A program made the translations under genes and the position numbers. The notes beneath the pieces were generated by a model. The model saw only the letters and a list, made by a program, of their open reading frames with translations, made no database searches and was not told the origin of the DNA. Shown in pieces: positions 50,135 to 58,246 of a DNA stretch of 64,000 nucleotides. Numbering within the stretch: the stretch's first letter is position 1; each line of letters opens with the position of its first letter. This DNA is from Paenibacillus tengchongensis (lineage in GTDB: Bacteria; Bacillota; Bacilli; Paenibacillales; Paenibacillaceae): contig NZ_WACP01000017.1 of the NCBI RefSeq assembly GCF_008973665.1, positions 1 to 64,000 of the forward strand. The letters are read 5' to 3'.

Positions 50135-50611
50135 TTAATTACAAGTATTATTGGGCGAAGCACCCTCCTGTGCCGGCTGACAGCAGCGGCTTGACTTCCC
50201 CAATGCTTCATTAAAAATCTGCACCGAGCGCAGCAATGTCTCCTGTTCAAAGGGGGTCAGAAAGGAGAAGGCCTCATCCAGCATATCATTCATCTGCCTG
50301 TCTATGCCCCGGGCAACGGCTTCGCCCGGGGAGGTCAAGGAGAGAAGAGACACCCGGCGGTCGTCCGGCGCAGCAGTTTTGTGGATGAGGCCCATGCGGA
50401 CCAGGGATTGCACCTGACGGCTGAAGGTGGTGAGATCCGTACCCAGCGCTTCCGCCACCTGCTGCATCGACGGGTTACGGCGGCGTTCAATCTCGTAGAG
50501 CAGATGGCTTTGCGTTAAGGAGATATCGTATCCGTCCACACTGCAGCAGCATTTGTTCAGCAGGCCTAACCTGCGGGTCATGACTTGAAAGAGTTCTCTG
50601 GCATTTTCCAT
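50135..50611 (-). CDS. MarR-type regulator with cysteine clusters
   Basis: 158 aa. Winged helix at ~30-100 (MQQVAEALGTDLTTFSRQVQ, then AAPDDRRVSLLSLTSPGEAV). Unusual features are Cys21-Cys22-Cys23 before the first core helix, and Cys143, Cys144 and Cys157 in the C-terminal tail, which could bind As(III) across the dimer. It lies 32 bases upstream of arsM on the same strand, so the two form an operon. It is likely an arsenic-responsive repressor acting at TTGCA-AAA-TGCAA (50650-50662). Metalloid binding is an inference. Confidence 0.85.
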   Translation of the reverse strand: MENARELFQVMTRRLGLLNKCCCSVDGYDISLTQSHLLYEIERRRNPSMQQVAEALGTDLTTFSRQVQSLVRMGLIHKTAAPDDRRVSLLSLTSPGEAVARGIDRQMNDMLDEAFSFLTPFEQETLLRSVQIFNEALGKSSRCCQPAQEGASPNNTCN

Positions 50612-50649
50612 AATGTACTCACCTCATACTTATGTTATAAAGATATTTA

Positions 50650-50662
50650 TTGCAAAATGCAA
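50650..50662. promoter_or_regulatory. Candidate MarR operator
   Basis: Perfect TTGCA-AAA-TGCAA inverted repeat ~40 bases before the marR start, in the divergent marR/arsR intergenic region. Confidence 0.5.
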
Positions 50663-50695
50663 GTTATTTAAAGGTGGACGCTGCAAAAAAAATTC

Positions 50696-50724
50696 TTGTT
50701 AACGGCTGAGTTCGGCTTTAGTAT
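50696..50724 (+). promoter_or_regulatory. arsR promoter
   Basis: TTGTTA, 17 bp, TAGTAT. The -10 overlaps the left arm of the ArsR-type operator. Confidence 0.65.
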
Positions 50725-50743
50725 ATAAGCATTAACTTATATA
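50722..50743. promoter_or_regulatory. ArsR operator
   Basis: Perfect 8-bp inverted repeat TATATAAG-CATTAA-CTTATATA over the -10/+1 region of arsR, placed as for an autorepressing ArsR/SmtB protein. Confidence 0.75.
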
Positions 50744-50761
50744 AAAGGGGGGAGCGGACAC

Positions 50762-51094
50762 ATGAACAGACTGGACGAGGTTGCCGGGGATCTTAAGCTT
50801 CTGGGAGACAAGACGCGTCTGGGGATGCTGGGGCTGCTGCGTGAGCGTGAATGGTGCGTATGCGAATTCGTGGATATCTTCGAGATTTCGCAGCCGGCGG
50901 TCAGCCAGCATCTGCGGAAGCTGCGGGTTAAGGGCATCGTTAAGGAGAGCAAGCGCGGCCAGTGGGTTCATTATTCGCTCGACGTGGCGGACAAGCCGCA
51001 TATTGCGGCGGTTCTCGCTCAGCTGCCGGATACGGCGGCACTCCTGGACTTGCTGGGCAAGAAGCAGGGGGAGGGGTGCGCCGAATGTGATTAA
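50762..51094 (+). CDS. arsR: ArsR-family arsenic repressor
   Basis: 110 aa. Winged helix with SQPAVSQHLRKLRVKGIVKE. The As(III) site C32-V-C34 lies in the first recognition-side helix (WCVCEFVDIF), and a further Cys pair is at the C-terminus (GCAECD). As(III) binding releases the protein from DNA. The ATG follows GGGGGGAGCGG. First gene of arsR-arsB-arsC and autoregulated through the palindrome at 50722-50743. Confidence 0.95.
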   Translation: MNRLDEVAGDLKLLGDKTRLGMLGLLREREWCVCEFVDIFEISQPAVSQHLRKLRVKGIVKESKRGQWVHYSLDVADKPHIAAVLAQLPDTAALLDLLGKKQGEGCAECD

Positions 51095-51131
51095 CCGGGC
51101 GGATCTTCCGGTGAGATATAGAGAATGAGCA

Positions 51132-52484
51132 GTGATTACTTTGGCTGGGAGTGTTTGTGAACATGACATGGTGCGGCGTACGGGAGGCTATATTGTGGTA
51201 GTGGTTGCCTGCCTGATCTTTATTGTTACTTTATTCTTCGTCATTTGGCAGCCGCGCAGGCTGTCGATCGGCTGGTCGGCTTGCGGCGGCGCGGCGTTGT
51301 CCCTGCTGGCGGGAACAGTAAGCTTCCAGGATGTGCTGGATGTTACGGGCATCGTCTGGAATGCGACGCTTGCCTTCGTGGCTATCATCCTGATCTCGCT
51401 GATCCTGGACCGGATCGGCTTCTTCGAATGGGCAGCGCTGCATATGGCGGCCGCCGCCCGCGGCAAAGGGGTAAAGATGTTTGTTTATGTTATCCTTCTG
51501 GGAGCGGTGGTCTCCGCCTTTTTTGCCAATGACGGCGCGGCACTGATCCTGACCCCGATTGTGCTGGCGATGGTGCGGGCGCTGAATTTTGACGAGCGGA
51601 AGGTATTTCCCTTTATTATAGCCAGCGGCTTCATCGCGGATACGACCTCGCTGCCGCTACTGGTCAGCAACCTGGTTAACATCGTGTCCGCCGACTTCTT
51701 CGGCATCGGATTTATGGAGTATGCGGGGCGTATGCTATTGCCGACCCTGTTCTCGCTGGGGGCAAGCCTACTGGTCTTATATCTTTATTTCCGCCGGAGC
51801 ATCCCGGCAGAGTTTGACGCTTCCGGGCTGAAAGCGCCCAGTGAGGCGATTACGGACCCGCGCATGTTCAAGCTGTCCTGGTGGGTGCTGGGCGTTCTTT
51901 TAATCGGCTATTTTGTCAGCGAGTTTATGAGTATTCCCGTTTCGCTTGTAGCCGGCGTAGTCGCCGTGTGCTTTCTGCTGATGGCCAGCCGCAGCCATGC
52001 GGTTCAGACAACCGAAGTGGTCAAGGGAGCGCCGTGGGCCATTGTGTTCTTCTCGGTCGGAATGTACGTCGTTGTGTACGGATTGCGCAATGCAGGACTG
52101 ACCGATGTGCTGGCCGGATGGATACAGACAGCGGCGCAGCATGGCTTACTGGCGGCAGCGATGGGGATGGGGTTTCTGTCTGCCGTGATCTCGTCGGTAA
52201 TGAACAATTTGCCGACGGTACTGATCGGTGCACTGGCGATTGATACTGGGGATGCAACGGGTCTGATTAAAGAAGCATTGGTCTATGCCAATGTCATCGG
52301 CTCCGATCTCGGGCCGAAGATTACGCCGATCGGTTCGCTGGCGACGCTTCTGTGGCTGCATGTGCTGTCTTCCAAGGGCGTGAAGATCTCCTGGGGCACT
52401 TATTTCAAGACAGGCATTGTCCTGACGATTCCTACACTGTTTCTGACTTTGCTCGGCCTGTATTTAGGGTTGAAGCTGTTCTGA
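51132..52484 (+). CDS. arsB: Arsenite efflux permease ArsB
   Basis: 450 aa from GTG 51132 (an internal ATG at 51168 is possible and gives a start like other ArsB proteins). About 11 membrane helices. Family marks are IVWNATLAFVAIILISLILD, FFANDGAALILTPIVLAMVR, SVMNNLPTVLIGALA and IGSDLGPKITPIGSLATLLW. It exports As(OH)3 with the proton gradient; no arsA ATPase is present. It lies 37 bases after arsR. Confidence 0.95.
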   Translation: MITLAGSVCEHDMVRRTGGYIVVVVACLIFIVTLFFVIWQPRRLSIGWSACGGAALSLLAGTVSFQDVLDVTGIVWNATLAFVAIILISLILDRIGFFEWAALHMAAAARGKGVKMFVYVILLGAVVSAFFANDGAALILTPIVLAMVRALNFDERKVFPFIIASGFIADTTSLPLLVSNLVNIVSADFFGIGFMEYAGRMLLPTLFSLGASLLVLYLYFRRSIPAEFDASGLKAPSEAITDPRMFKLSWWVLGVLLIGYFVSEFMSIPVSLVAGVVAVCFLLMASRSHAVQTTEVVKGAPWAIVFFSVGMYVVVYGLRNAGLTDVLAGWIQTAAQHGLLAAAMGMGFLSAVISSVMNNLPTVLIGALAIDTGDATGLIKEALVYANVIGSDLGPKITPIGSLATLLWLHVLSSKGVKISWGTYFKTGIVLTIPTLFLTLLGLYLGLKLF

Positions 52485-52527
52485 TCGGATCGAAATCATA
52501 AATGAGGTTGAGAGGGGACCGATAACG

Positions 52528-52947
52528 ATGAAACGAAGCATTATTTACTTTTTGTGTACAGGGAACTCCTGCCGGAGCCAGATGGCGGAAGGGTGGGCGA
52601 AGAAATATTTGGGCGAGAGCTGGGATGTATACAGCGCCGGTATTGAAGCCCACGGCTTAAATCCCAAAGCGGTGCAGGCGATGAGCGAGGCGGGTGTCGA
52701 TATTTCCGGTCAGACCTCGGACATCATCGATCCGCAGCTGCTCGCCAGCGCGGATATGGTGGTCACGCTCTGCGGCGATGCCGCCGATAAATGCCCGGTG
52801 ACCCCGCCGCAGGTGAAGCGGGAGCACTGGGGCTTCGATGACCCGGCCAAAGCGGCGGGAAGCGAAGAAGAAAAGTGGGCCGTCTTCTGGCGCGTCCGGG
52901 ATGAGATCGGCCAGCGGATCCGGCGTTTCGCCGAGAGCGGGGAATAA
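52528..52947 (+). CDS. arsC: Arsenate reductase, thioredoxin type
   Basis: 139 aa. Low-molecular-weight-phosphatase fold: the P-loop C10-TGNS-C15-R (CX5R) plus the shuttle cysteines C82 and C89 (LCGDAADKCP) match the Bacillus ArsC mechanism, regenerated by thioredoxin. It reduces As(V) to As(III) for ArsB. 43 bases after arsB, with GAGAGGGGACCG upstream. Confidence 0.96.
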   Translation: MKRSIIYFLCTGNSCRSQMAEGWAKKYLGESWDVYSAGIEAHGLNPKAVQAMSEAGVDISGQTSDIIDPQLLASADMVVTLCGDAADKCPVTPPQVKREHWGFDDPAKAAGSEEEKWAVFWRVRDEIGQRIRRFAESGE

Positions 52948-52960
52948 CGGGCGAATAAAC

Positions 52961-53003
52961 ACAGGAGCCATGCGGACATCATTCTGGTCCGTATGGCTTC
53001 TGT
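52961..53003 (+). terminator. Stem-loop ending the ars operon
   Basis: ACAGGAGCCATGCGGAC paired with GTCCGTATGGCTTCTGT (15 of 17 pairs). Stable, but without a T-run. Only the glnS promoter follows before the T-box. Confidence 0.6.
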
Positions 53004-53084
53004 TGCGCACCCCGGGCTTATTTCTCAGGCTTGTGATATAGCCGCAGGCGAACGGGACATAATAACCGGCATCAGGAAGCGGGC

Positions 53085-53114
53085 TTTACAAAAGCTGGCC
53101 TGATTTGCTATCCT
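53085..53114 (+). promoter_or_regulatory. glnS promoter
   Basis: TTTACA, 18 bp, TATCCT with an extended TGC before the -10. The transcript would start near 53121. Confidence 0.65.
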
Positions 53115-53120
53115 AGAGCC

Positions 53121-53428
53121 AATTCATTAACGAAACGCGATGATGAGAAGAGTAGATAAGGCGTTCCTTCACAGAGAGCCCCGGTTGCTGAAAGGGGGCA
53201 GGGAAGACTTTATTGAACCAAGTCTCTGAGCGGCGGATCGGAACCGGTCTTTACTTTAGGCCGGGGATGGTGCGACAGGCGCTCCTGTTACAGGGCTAGA
53301 GTATAACCCTTGCCGCAGGGCAAGGCCGTACTCGATGAGATTAATATGGCGACATATTAATAAACCTGGGGTGGCACCGCGAGAATCTCGTCCCCAAGAC
53401 TATCGTCTTGGAGGTGAGGTTTTTTTTG
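53121..53428 (+). ncRNA. T-box riboswitch, glutamine
   Basis: It shows GATGATGAGAAGAGTAGATA and AGAGAGCC in stem I, the specifier region GAAC-CAA-G (near 53214-53221; CAA = Gln), the T-box TGGGGTGGCACCGCG at 53367-53381, and a terminator CCAAGAC-TATC-GTCTTGG with flanking pairs and T-run ending at 53428. Uncharged tRNA-Gln should pair its GCCA end with the TGGC bulge (53372-53375) and favour antitermination. The specifier was placed by eye. Confidence 0.92.
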
Positions 53429-53479
53429 TGTGCGGCGAAATGGCTGCGCGGGGATACCACCTAACAGGGAGGAATGAAG

Positions 53480-55195
53480 ATGACGACAAACACGAACTTG
53501 AACGAAGATACAGCGAAAGATAATGTTCCGGAAATGCCGGAGGAAAATTTCATGGAGCGGATGATCCGGGAAGACGCAGAGGCCGGAACCTTCGGCCGGC
53601 AGGTCTGTACCCGGTTCCCGCCCGAGCCCAACGGCTATCTGCATATCGGCAGCGCTTTTGCGATTCTGACGAATTATAATCTGGCCCGGACCTTTAACGG
53701 GCGGTTTCATTTGCGCTTTGACGACACCAATCCGCTGAAAGAGGATATGGAGTATGTCGAGGCAATCATGGAGGATATCGGGTGGCTGGGCGCCAGTCCT
53801 GGCAGCCATATTTATTACGGCTCGGATTATTCCGCGAAAATTTACAATTGTGCGGAGGAGTTAATCCGCAAAGGCAAGGCCTATGTCTGTGAGCTGACGG
53901 CCGAGGAGCTCACGGCTGCCCGGGGAACGCTGACCGAGCCCGGGCAGGACAGTCCGTACCGTAACCGGTCCGCCGGAGAGAATCTGCAGCTGTTCAGGGA
54001 GATGCGTGAGGGGAAATATCCGAATGGCGCCAAAGTGCTGCGGGCCAAAATCGATATGGCCTCGCCAAACATCAATCTGCGGGACCCGGTGCTGTACCGC
54101 ATTATCCATGCCCGGCATTACCGCAGCGGGAACGATTGGTGCATCTATCCGATGTATGATTTCGCCCATCCTATACAAGATGCGATCGAGGGAATCACGC
54201 ATTCCTTATGCTCGCTGGAATTCCGGGATCACCGGCCGCTCTATGAATGGGTGCTGGAGGAGCTGGGTATCCCGCAGCCGCCGAAGCAAAGGGAATTCGG
54301 CCGGGTGAATCTGACCGGAGTCATCACGAGCAAGCGTTATCTGCGCCAGCTGGTAGCCGGAGGCTATGTGGAGGGCTGGGACGATCCGCGCCTGCCAACC
54401 TTGCGGGGCCTCCGCCGCAGGGGCTTCACGCCGGAGAGCATCAGACGGTTCGTGCAGGAGATCGGCATGGTCCGCAGCCAGTCGACCGTGGACTTTTCAC
54501 TGCTGGAGCATTGCCTCCGGCAGGATCTGAAGGCTTCGGCCTCTTGCATTATGGCGGTCCTTCGTCCGCTCAAGGTAGTGCTGACCAACTACAGCGGAGG
54601 GGCAACCGAGCTTCTTACGCTGGATAACAACAGTGAGAACGAAGCACTGGGGTCCAGAAGTGTGCCGTTCTCCCGGGAGCTCTATATTGAGCGCGACGAT
54701 TTCATGGAAGAACCGGCCCCCGGCTTCCGCCGGCTGATCCCGGGCGGGGAAGTGCGGCTCAAGGGTGCTTACATCATCCGGTGCGAGGAGGTGGTCAGGG
54801 ATGCGGAGACCGGCGAAATTGCCGAGCTGCGCTGCATCTATGACCCGGACTCCAAGAGCGGCGGACCGAATAGCGGCCGTAAGGTCAAAGGTGCGATCCA
54901 CTGGGTGGAGGCTTCACAGGCTGTTCCGGCAGAGGTAAGGCTGTATGAGCCGCTGCTGCTGGAGGAAGACGGAGCTGCAAGCGCCGGCGAGGATTGGGAG
55001 CACCGGCTGAATCCGTCTTCCCTGACCGTGCTGGAGCATTGCCTGCTGGAGCCTTGCGCCCTGGAGACGCTGCCGGAAGCCAAATACCAGTTCATGCGGC
55101 AGGGGTTCTTCTCGGCGGACACGAAACCGGAGGCGGGACGGCTGATCTTTCACCGCATCGTGCCGCTGAAGGACGGCTGGAAGGGGCGCAAATAA
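53480..55195 (+). CDS. glnS: Glutaminyl-tRNA synthetase
   Basis: 571 aa from ATG 53480, 7 bases after AGGGAGG (ATG 53474 is also in frame). Class I synthetase with FPPEPNGYLHIGS (HIGH-type at ~55-58), LRFDDTNP, and a KMSKS-type ITSKR at ~282-286. The C-terminal beta-barrel anticodon-binding domains (from ~340) are complete. It charges tRNA-Gln directly. Many Bacillota lack GlnRS and use Glu-tRNA-Gln amidation, so its presence with a Gln T-box is notable. A tRNA-Gln is encoded at 522-595. Confidence 0.95.
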   Translation: MTTNTNLNEDTAKDNVPEMPEENFMERMIREDAEAGTFGRQVCTRFPPEPNGYLHIGSAFAILTNYNLARTFNGRFHLRFDDTNPLKEDMEYVEAIMEDIGWLGASPGSHIYYGSDYSAKIYNCAEELIRKGKAYVCELTAEELTAARGTLTEPGQDSPYRNRSAGENLQLFREMREGKYPNGAKVLRAKIDMASPNINLRDPVLYRIIHARHYRSGNDWCIYPMYDFAHPIQDAIEGITHSLCSLEFRDHRPLYEWVLEELGIPQPPKQREFGRVNLTGVITSKRYLRQLVAGGYVEGWDDPRLPTLRGLRRRGFTPESIRRFVQEIGMVRSQSTVDFSLLEHCLRQDLKASASCIMAVLRPLKVVLTNYSGGATELLTLDNNSENEALGSRSVPFSRELYIERDDFMEEPAPGFRRLIPGGEVRLKGAYIIRCEEVVRDAETGEIAELRCIYDPDSKSGGPNSGRKVKGAIHWVEASQAVPAEVRLYEPLLLEEDGAASAGEDWEHRLNPSSLTVLEHCLLEPCALETLPEAKYQFMRQGFFSADTKPEAGRLIFHRIVPLKDGWKGRK

Positions 55196-55267
55196 GGCCC
55201 CACATTGTTTCTACACAACCTCTCCTTATAATGAGGATGATTCCGAAATTCTGAAGGAGGTGGGGGC

Positions 55268-55465
55268 ATGAAATGGTCCTGGCTGGTCACGCTCGTTTGC
55301 CCGCTGATGATGATCTTGATGATGTTTGGCGGCATGCGGGGGATGCACGGGAAAGGCGGACATTCCGCCAGGCAGCCGAAGCTGGAGGAGCTGCAGCGGG
55401 AGCTGGCGGAACTGAAGGCACAGAACGAACAAATACGGGCGGAGGTCCGGAGTATAAACGGATAA
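55268..55465 (+). CDS. Small membrane protein with coiled coil
   Basis: 65 aa. One N-terminal membrane helix (~5-22, Met-rich: LMMILMMFGGM), a Gly/His patch (MRGMHGKGGH), then a coiled coil (LEELQRELAELKAQNEQIRA). An excellent ribosome binding site, GAAGGAGGTGGGGGC, supports expression. Met/His-rich small membrane proteins of this kind are often linked to metal or redox functions, but no family could be named. Confidence 0.65.
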   Translation: MKWSWLVTLVCPLMMILMMFGGMRGMHGKGGHSARQPKLEELQRELAELKAQNEQIRAEVRSING

Positions 55466-55642
55466 CCATCGGCATCCCGGCGGGGAGTGCGGCCATCAGG
55501 CCGGCGCTCACCCGCCATTTTTTATGCATATTAGCATCTGCGTGCTTCGGGTCGTCCGCCACATTCCCGCAAGTGATTCCCTGATGACGAGTGGAGTTAT
55601 AAATAGTAATGAAATGATAAAATGATTTCCATGAAAATTTCA

Positions 55643-55671
55643 TTTACATCCTGCACCAACGGGCATATAAT
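55643..55671 (+). promoter_or_regulatory. mntH promoter
   Basis: TTTACA, 17 bp, TATAAT (55666-55671). Start expected near 55678. Confidence 0.85.
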
Positions 55672-55683
55672 AGAGCCAAAGCA

Positions 55684-55705
55684 AAAGTTGCCCAAAGGAA
55701 ACTTT
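55684..55705. promoter_or_regulatory. MntR-type operator
   Basis: AAAGTTGCC-CAAA-GGAAACTTT, 8 of 9 symmetric positions, just after the transcription start of mntH. It resembles Bacillus MntR boxes, where manganese-loaded MntR represses uptake. Confidence 0.7.
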
Positions 55706-55744
55706 GATGTATATAGACAACTTTTAGAATGAGGAGGGATGGAT

Positions 55745-57037
55745 ATGCTGGAACAAAGAACAGCCAAACAGCCGCTGGTTCTTAAGGGCGGCAACAGAGT
55801 ATCTGCACAAGCGGTGCTGAACGGGGAGATCAAGGGATGGAGACGGCTGCTGCCGTTCCTGGGTCCGGCATTCATCGCTTCCGTAGCCTATCTCGACCCG
55901 GGAAACTTTGCCACCAATATTACGGCAGGCTCCAAATACGGATATCTGCTCCTGTGGGTAATTGTGGCTTCAAATCTGATGGCGGTGCTGATCCAGTCGT
56001 TATCCGCCAAGCTGGGCATTGCCACCGGCAAGAACCTGCCGGAAGTGGCGCGCGAGCACTTTTCCAAAGGTACCTCGATCTTCTTATGGATTCAGAGTGA
56101 GCTGGTGATTATTGCTACGGACCTTGCGGAGTTTATCGGCGCGGCACTGGGGCTGTATTTATTATTCGGCATTCCGATGCTTCCGGCGGCGTTAATTACG
56201 GCGGCAGGTTCGTTCGCGATTCTGGAGCTGCAGCGGCGCGGGTACCGTTCCCTGGAGGCGGGCATCTCGGGTATGGTGCTGATTGTGGTGCTGGCCTTTG
56301 CCTTTCAGGTCATCGTAGCGCATCCGGATGCCGGAAGCATCGCCGCAGGAATGGTGACACCCCGGTTTGAAGGCGCGGACAGCGTGCTGCTGGCGGCAGG
56401 CATTCTCGGCGCGACCGTTATGCCGCATGCAATTTATCTCCATTCTTCGCTGACACAGAGCCGGATTGTCGGGCGGGATGAGCAGGAGAAGAAGAAGATT
56501 TTTAAGCTGGAAATGGTCGATATCGTGATTGCCATGCTGATTGCCGGGGCCGTTAATCTGGCGATGGTCATCGTCTCCGCTGCGCTGTTTTTCAAGAATG
56601 GATTGGTCGTGGAGGACCTGGATGTCGCCTTCGAGCAGTTCCGCCAGTTATCCGGACCGGTTACAGCCGTTGCCTTCGGTCTGGGCCTGCTGATTGCCGG
56701 GCTGTCCAGCTCCTCGGTAGGAACCATGGCCGGAGATGTAGTGATGCAAGGCTTTATTAATAAAAGAATTAATCTGTACGTCCGCCGGGCGATTACGATT
56801 GTGCCGCCGCTGGCGATCATCGCCTCTGGCGTGAATCCGACGAATGCCTTGGTGATGAGCCAGGTCATTCTCTCCTTCGGCATCGCCTTTGCCCTGGTTC
56901 CGCTGGTGCTGTTCACCAGCAACCGCCGGATTATGAACGGTCTGGTCAACCGCAAGGTGACAACGGCGCTGGGCTGGATCATTTCGGCGCTGGTCGTGTC
57001 GCTTAATGTGTTCCTGATTGTGGAGATGTTTATGTAA
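55745..57037 (+). CDS. mntH: Nramp-type manganese transporter MntH
   Basis: 430 aa from ATG 55745, 7 bases after AGGAGG (ATG 55739 overlaps the site). Eleven membrane helices. TM1 carries the metal-binding D-P-G-N (YLDPGNFATNITAGSKYGY) and TM6 the M-P-H (ATVMPHAIYLHS). Proton-coupled import of Mn(II) and possibly Fe(II). The promoter carries a MntR-type box, which supports manganese control. Confidence 0.95.
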   Translation: MLEQRTAKQPLVLKGGNRVSAQAVLNGEIKGWRRLLPFLGPAFIASVAYLDPGNFATNITAGSKYGYLLLWVIVASNLMAVLIQSLSAKLGIATGKNLPEVAREHFSKGTSIFLWIQSELVIIATDLAEFIGAALGLYLLFGIPMLPAALITAAGSFAILELQRRGYRSLEAGISGMVLIVVLAFAFQVIVAHPDAGSIAAGMVTPRFEGADSVLLAAGILGATVMPHAIYLHSSLTQSRIVGRDEQEKKKIFKLEMVDIVIAMLIAGAVNLAMVIVSAALFFKNGLVVEDLDVAFEQFRQLSGPVTAVAFGLGLLIAGLSSSSVGTMAGDVVMQGFINKRINLYVRRAITIVPPLAIIASGVNPTNALVMSQVILSFGIAFALVPLVLFTSNRRIMNGLVNRKVTTALGWIISALVVSLNVFLIVEMFM

Positions 57038-57038
57038 A

Positions 57039-57069
57039 AGCCGGCTTACCGCCGGCTCTTTTTTTTTTG
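57039..57069 (+). terminator. mntH terminator
   Basis: AGCCGGC-TTACC-GCCGGCT and a run of ten T. Confidence 0.95.
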
Positions 57070-57232
57070 AATATTACCGTGTATAACAAGAGATGTTGTG
57101 CTACTTTTTGTGCGAGAAGGGTGTGTAAGGGCTGGACATCTGCAACATGATTTCAAAATTTCCCCACTCCATCCGATAATAATCATAAGGAAAAATTTAC
57201 ATACATAGCTGGCTTTATCGGGAGGGTGTCTC

Positions 57233-58240
57233 ATGGACAGATATCTGGGGAAAATCATTAAAAATGACTTAAACAATGCATACGGAGTTACGGTAATTCC
57301 GGCAGGCAGTGTCCTGAATGAGGAACACCTGGAGCTGATCCGCAAACAAAGGATCAATGTGCTGGACATTGTTTTTGCCGGTTCAGAGGAAAGGGAGCCT
57401 GGCTGCGGGGAGAAGGTGGATCGGACGGTCGGTCTGGCCAAGGAGCTGTTTGAATCCTACAGGCTGACCCATAAGGTTCCGCTCGCGGATATCCGCAAAG
57501 AGGTCGTTCCCGCTGTGCTGGACATTGCCCTGACACCCGATATTTTCTCCCTGTTCCAGGCCATCCGGGGGACGGACGATTATACATACGAGCACAACAT
57601 CGGCGTCGGGGTATTGTCCACGCTGATCGGCCGATGGCTGAACATGGACGAGGGGGAGCTTGCAGCATTGTCCCTTGCGGCTACACTCCACGATATCGGC
57701 AAATTAAAGCTGCCGGCAGAATTGCTGATGAAGCCTGGCAAGCTTACCGCCGGGGAATATGAAATGGTCAAGAAGCATACGGTTTACGGCTATGAAATGC
57801 TGAAGGAGACGGTGGGAGCCAATTCGCGCATGGCGCTCGCCGCACTGCAGCATCACGAACGCAACGACGGCAACGGCTATCCGCTGAGACTGACCGAGGA
57901 GCAGATTGATCCTTTCAGCAAAATCGTCGCCGTCGCCGATATTTTTCACGCGATGTCTTCGCGGCGTCCTTATCATGAGGCTATGCCTTTTCATATCATT
58001 GTCGATCAGATGCGCAGGGGCAGCTTTGGTGTGCTGGATCCGCATATCGTATCGGTCTTCCTCGACAATATCGTCAAACGGTCGATCGGCCGGGGAGTGG
58101 TGCTGACCGACGGACGGGTCGGGGAGATTGTCTACCTCAATCCGCATAACATCGAGACACCGCTCGTGCGTATCAAGGACGAATACATCGATCTCAGTAA
58201 GAACCGGCAGATTGCTATCCATTCCATCGCGGTGGAGTAA
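57233..58240 (+). CDS. HD-GYP domain protein
   Basis: 335 aa. A short N-terminal domain (~1-90) with ITVIPAGSVLNEEHL-like strands precedes the HD-GYP domain (~110-290): HDIGKLKLP with the metal-binding HD, and HHERNDGNGYP with the GYP motif. Both signatures are complete, so c-di-GMP hydrolysis is likely. The C-terminal ~50 residues form a small beta domain. Soluble. The start follows TCGGGAGGGTGTCTC. Confidence 0.92.
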   Translation: MDRYLGKIIKNDLNNAYGVTVIPAGSVLNEEHLELIRKQRINVLDIVFAGSEEREPGCGEKVDRTVGLAKELFESYRLTHKVPLADIRKEVVPAVLDIALTPDIFSLFQAIRGTDDYTYEHNIGVGVLSTLIGRWLNMDEGELAALSLAATLHDIGKLKLPAELLMKPGKLTAGEYEMVKKHTVYGYEMLKETVGANSRMALAALQHHERNDGNGYPLRLTEEQIDPFSKIVAVADIFHAMSSRRPYHEAMPFHIIVDQMRRGSFGVLDPHIVSVFLDNIVKRSIGRGVVLTDGRVGEIVYLNPHNIETPLVRIKDEYIDLSKNRQIAIHSIAVE

Positions 58241-58246
58241 GACCCG

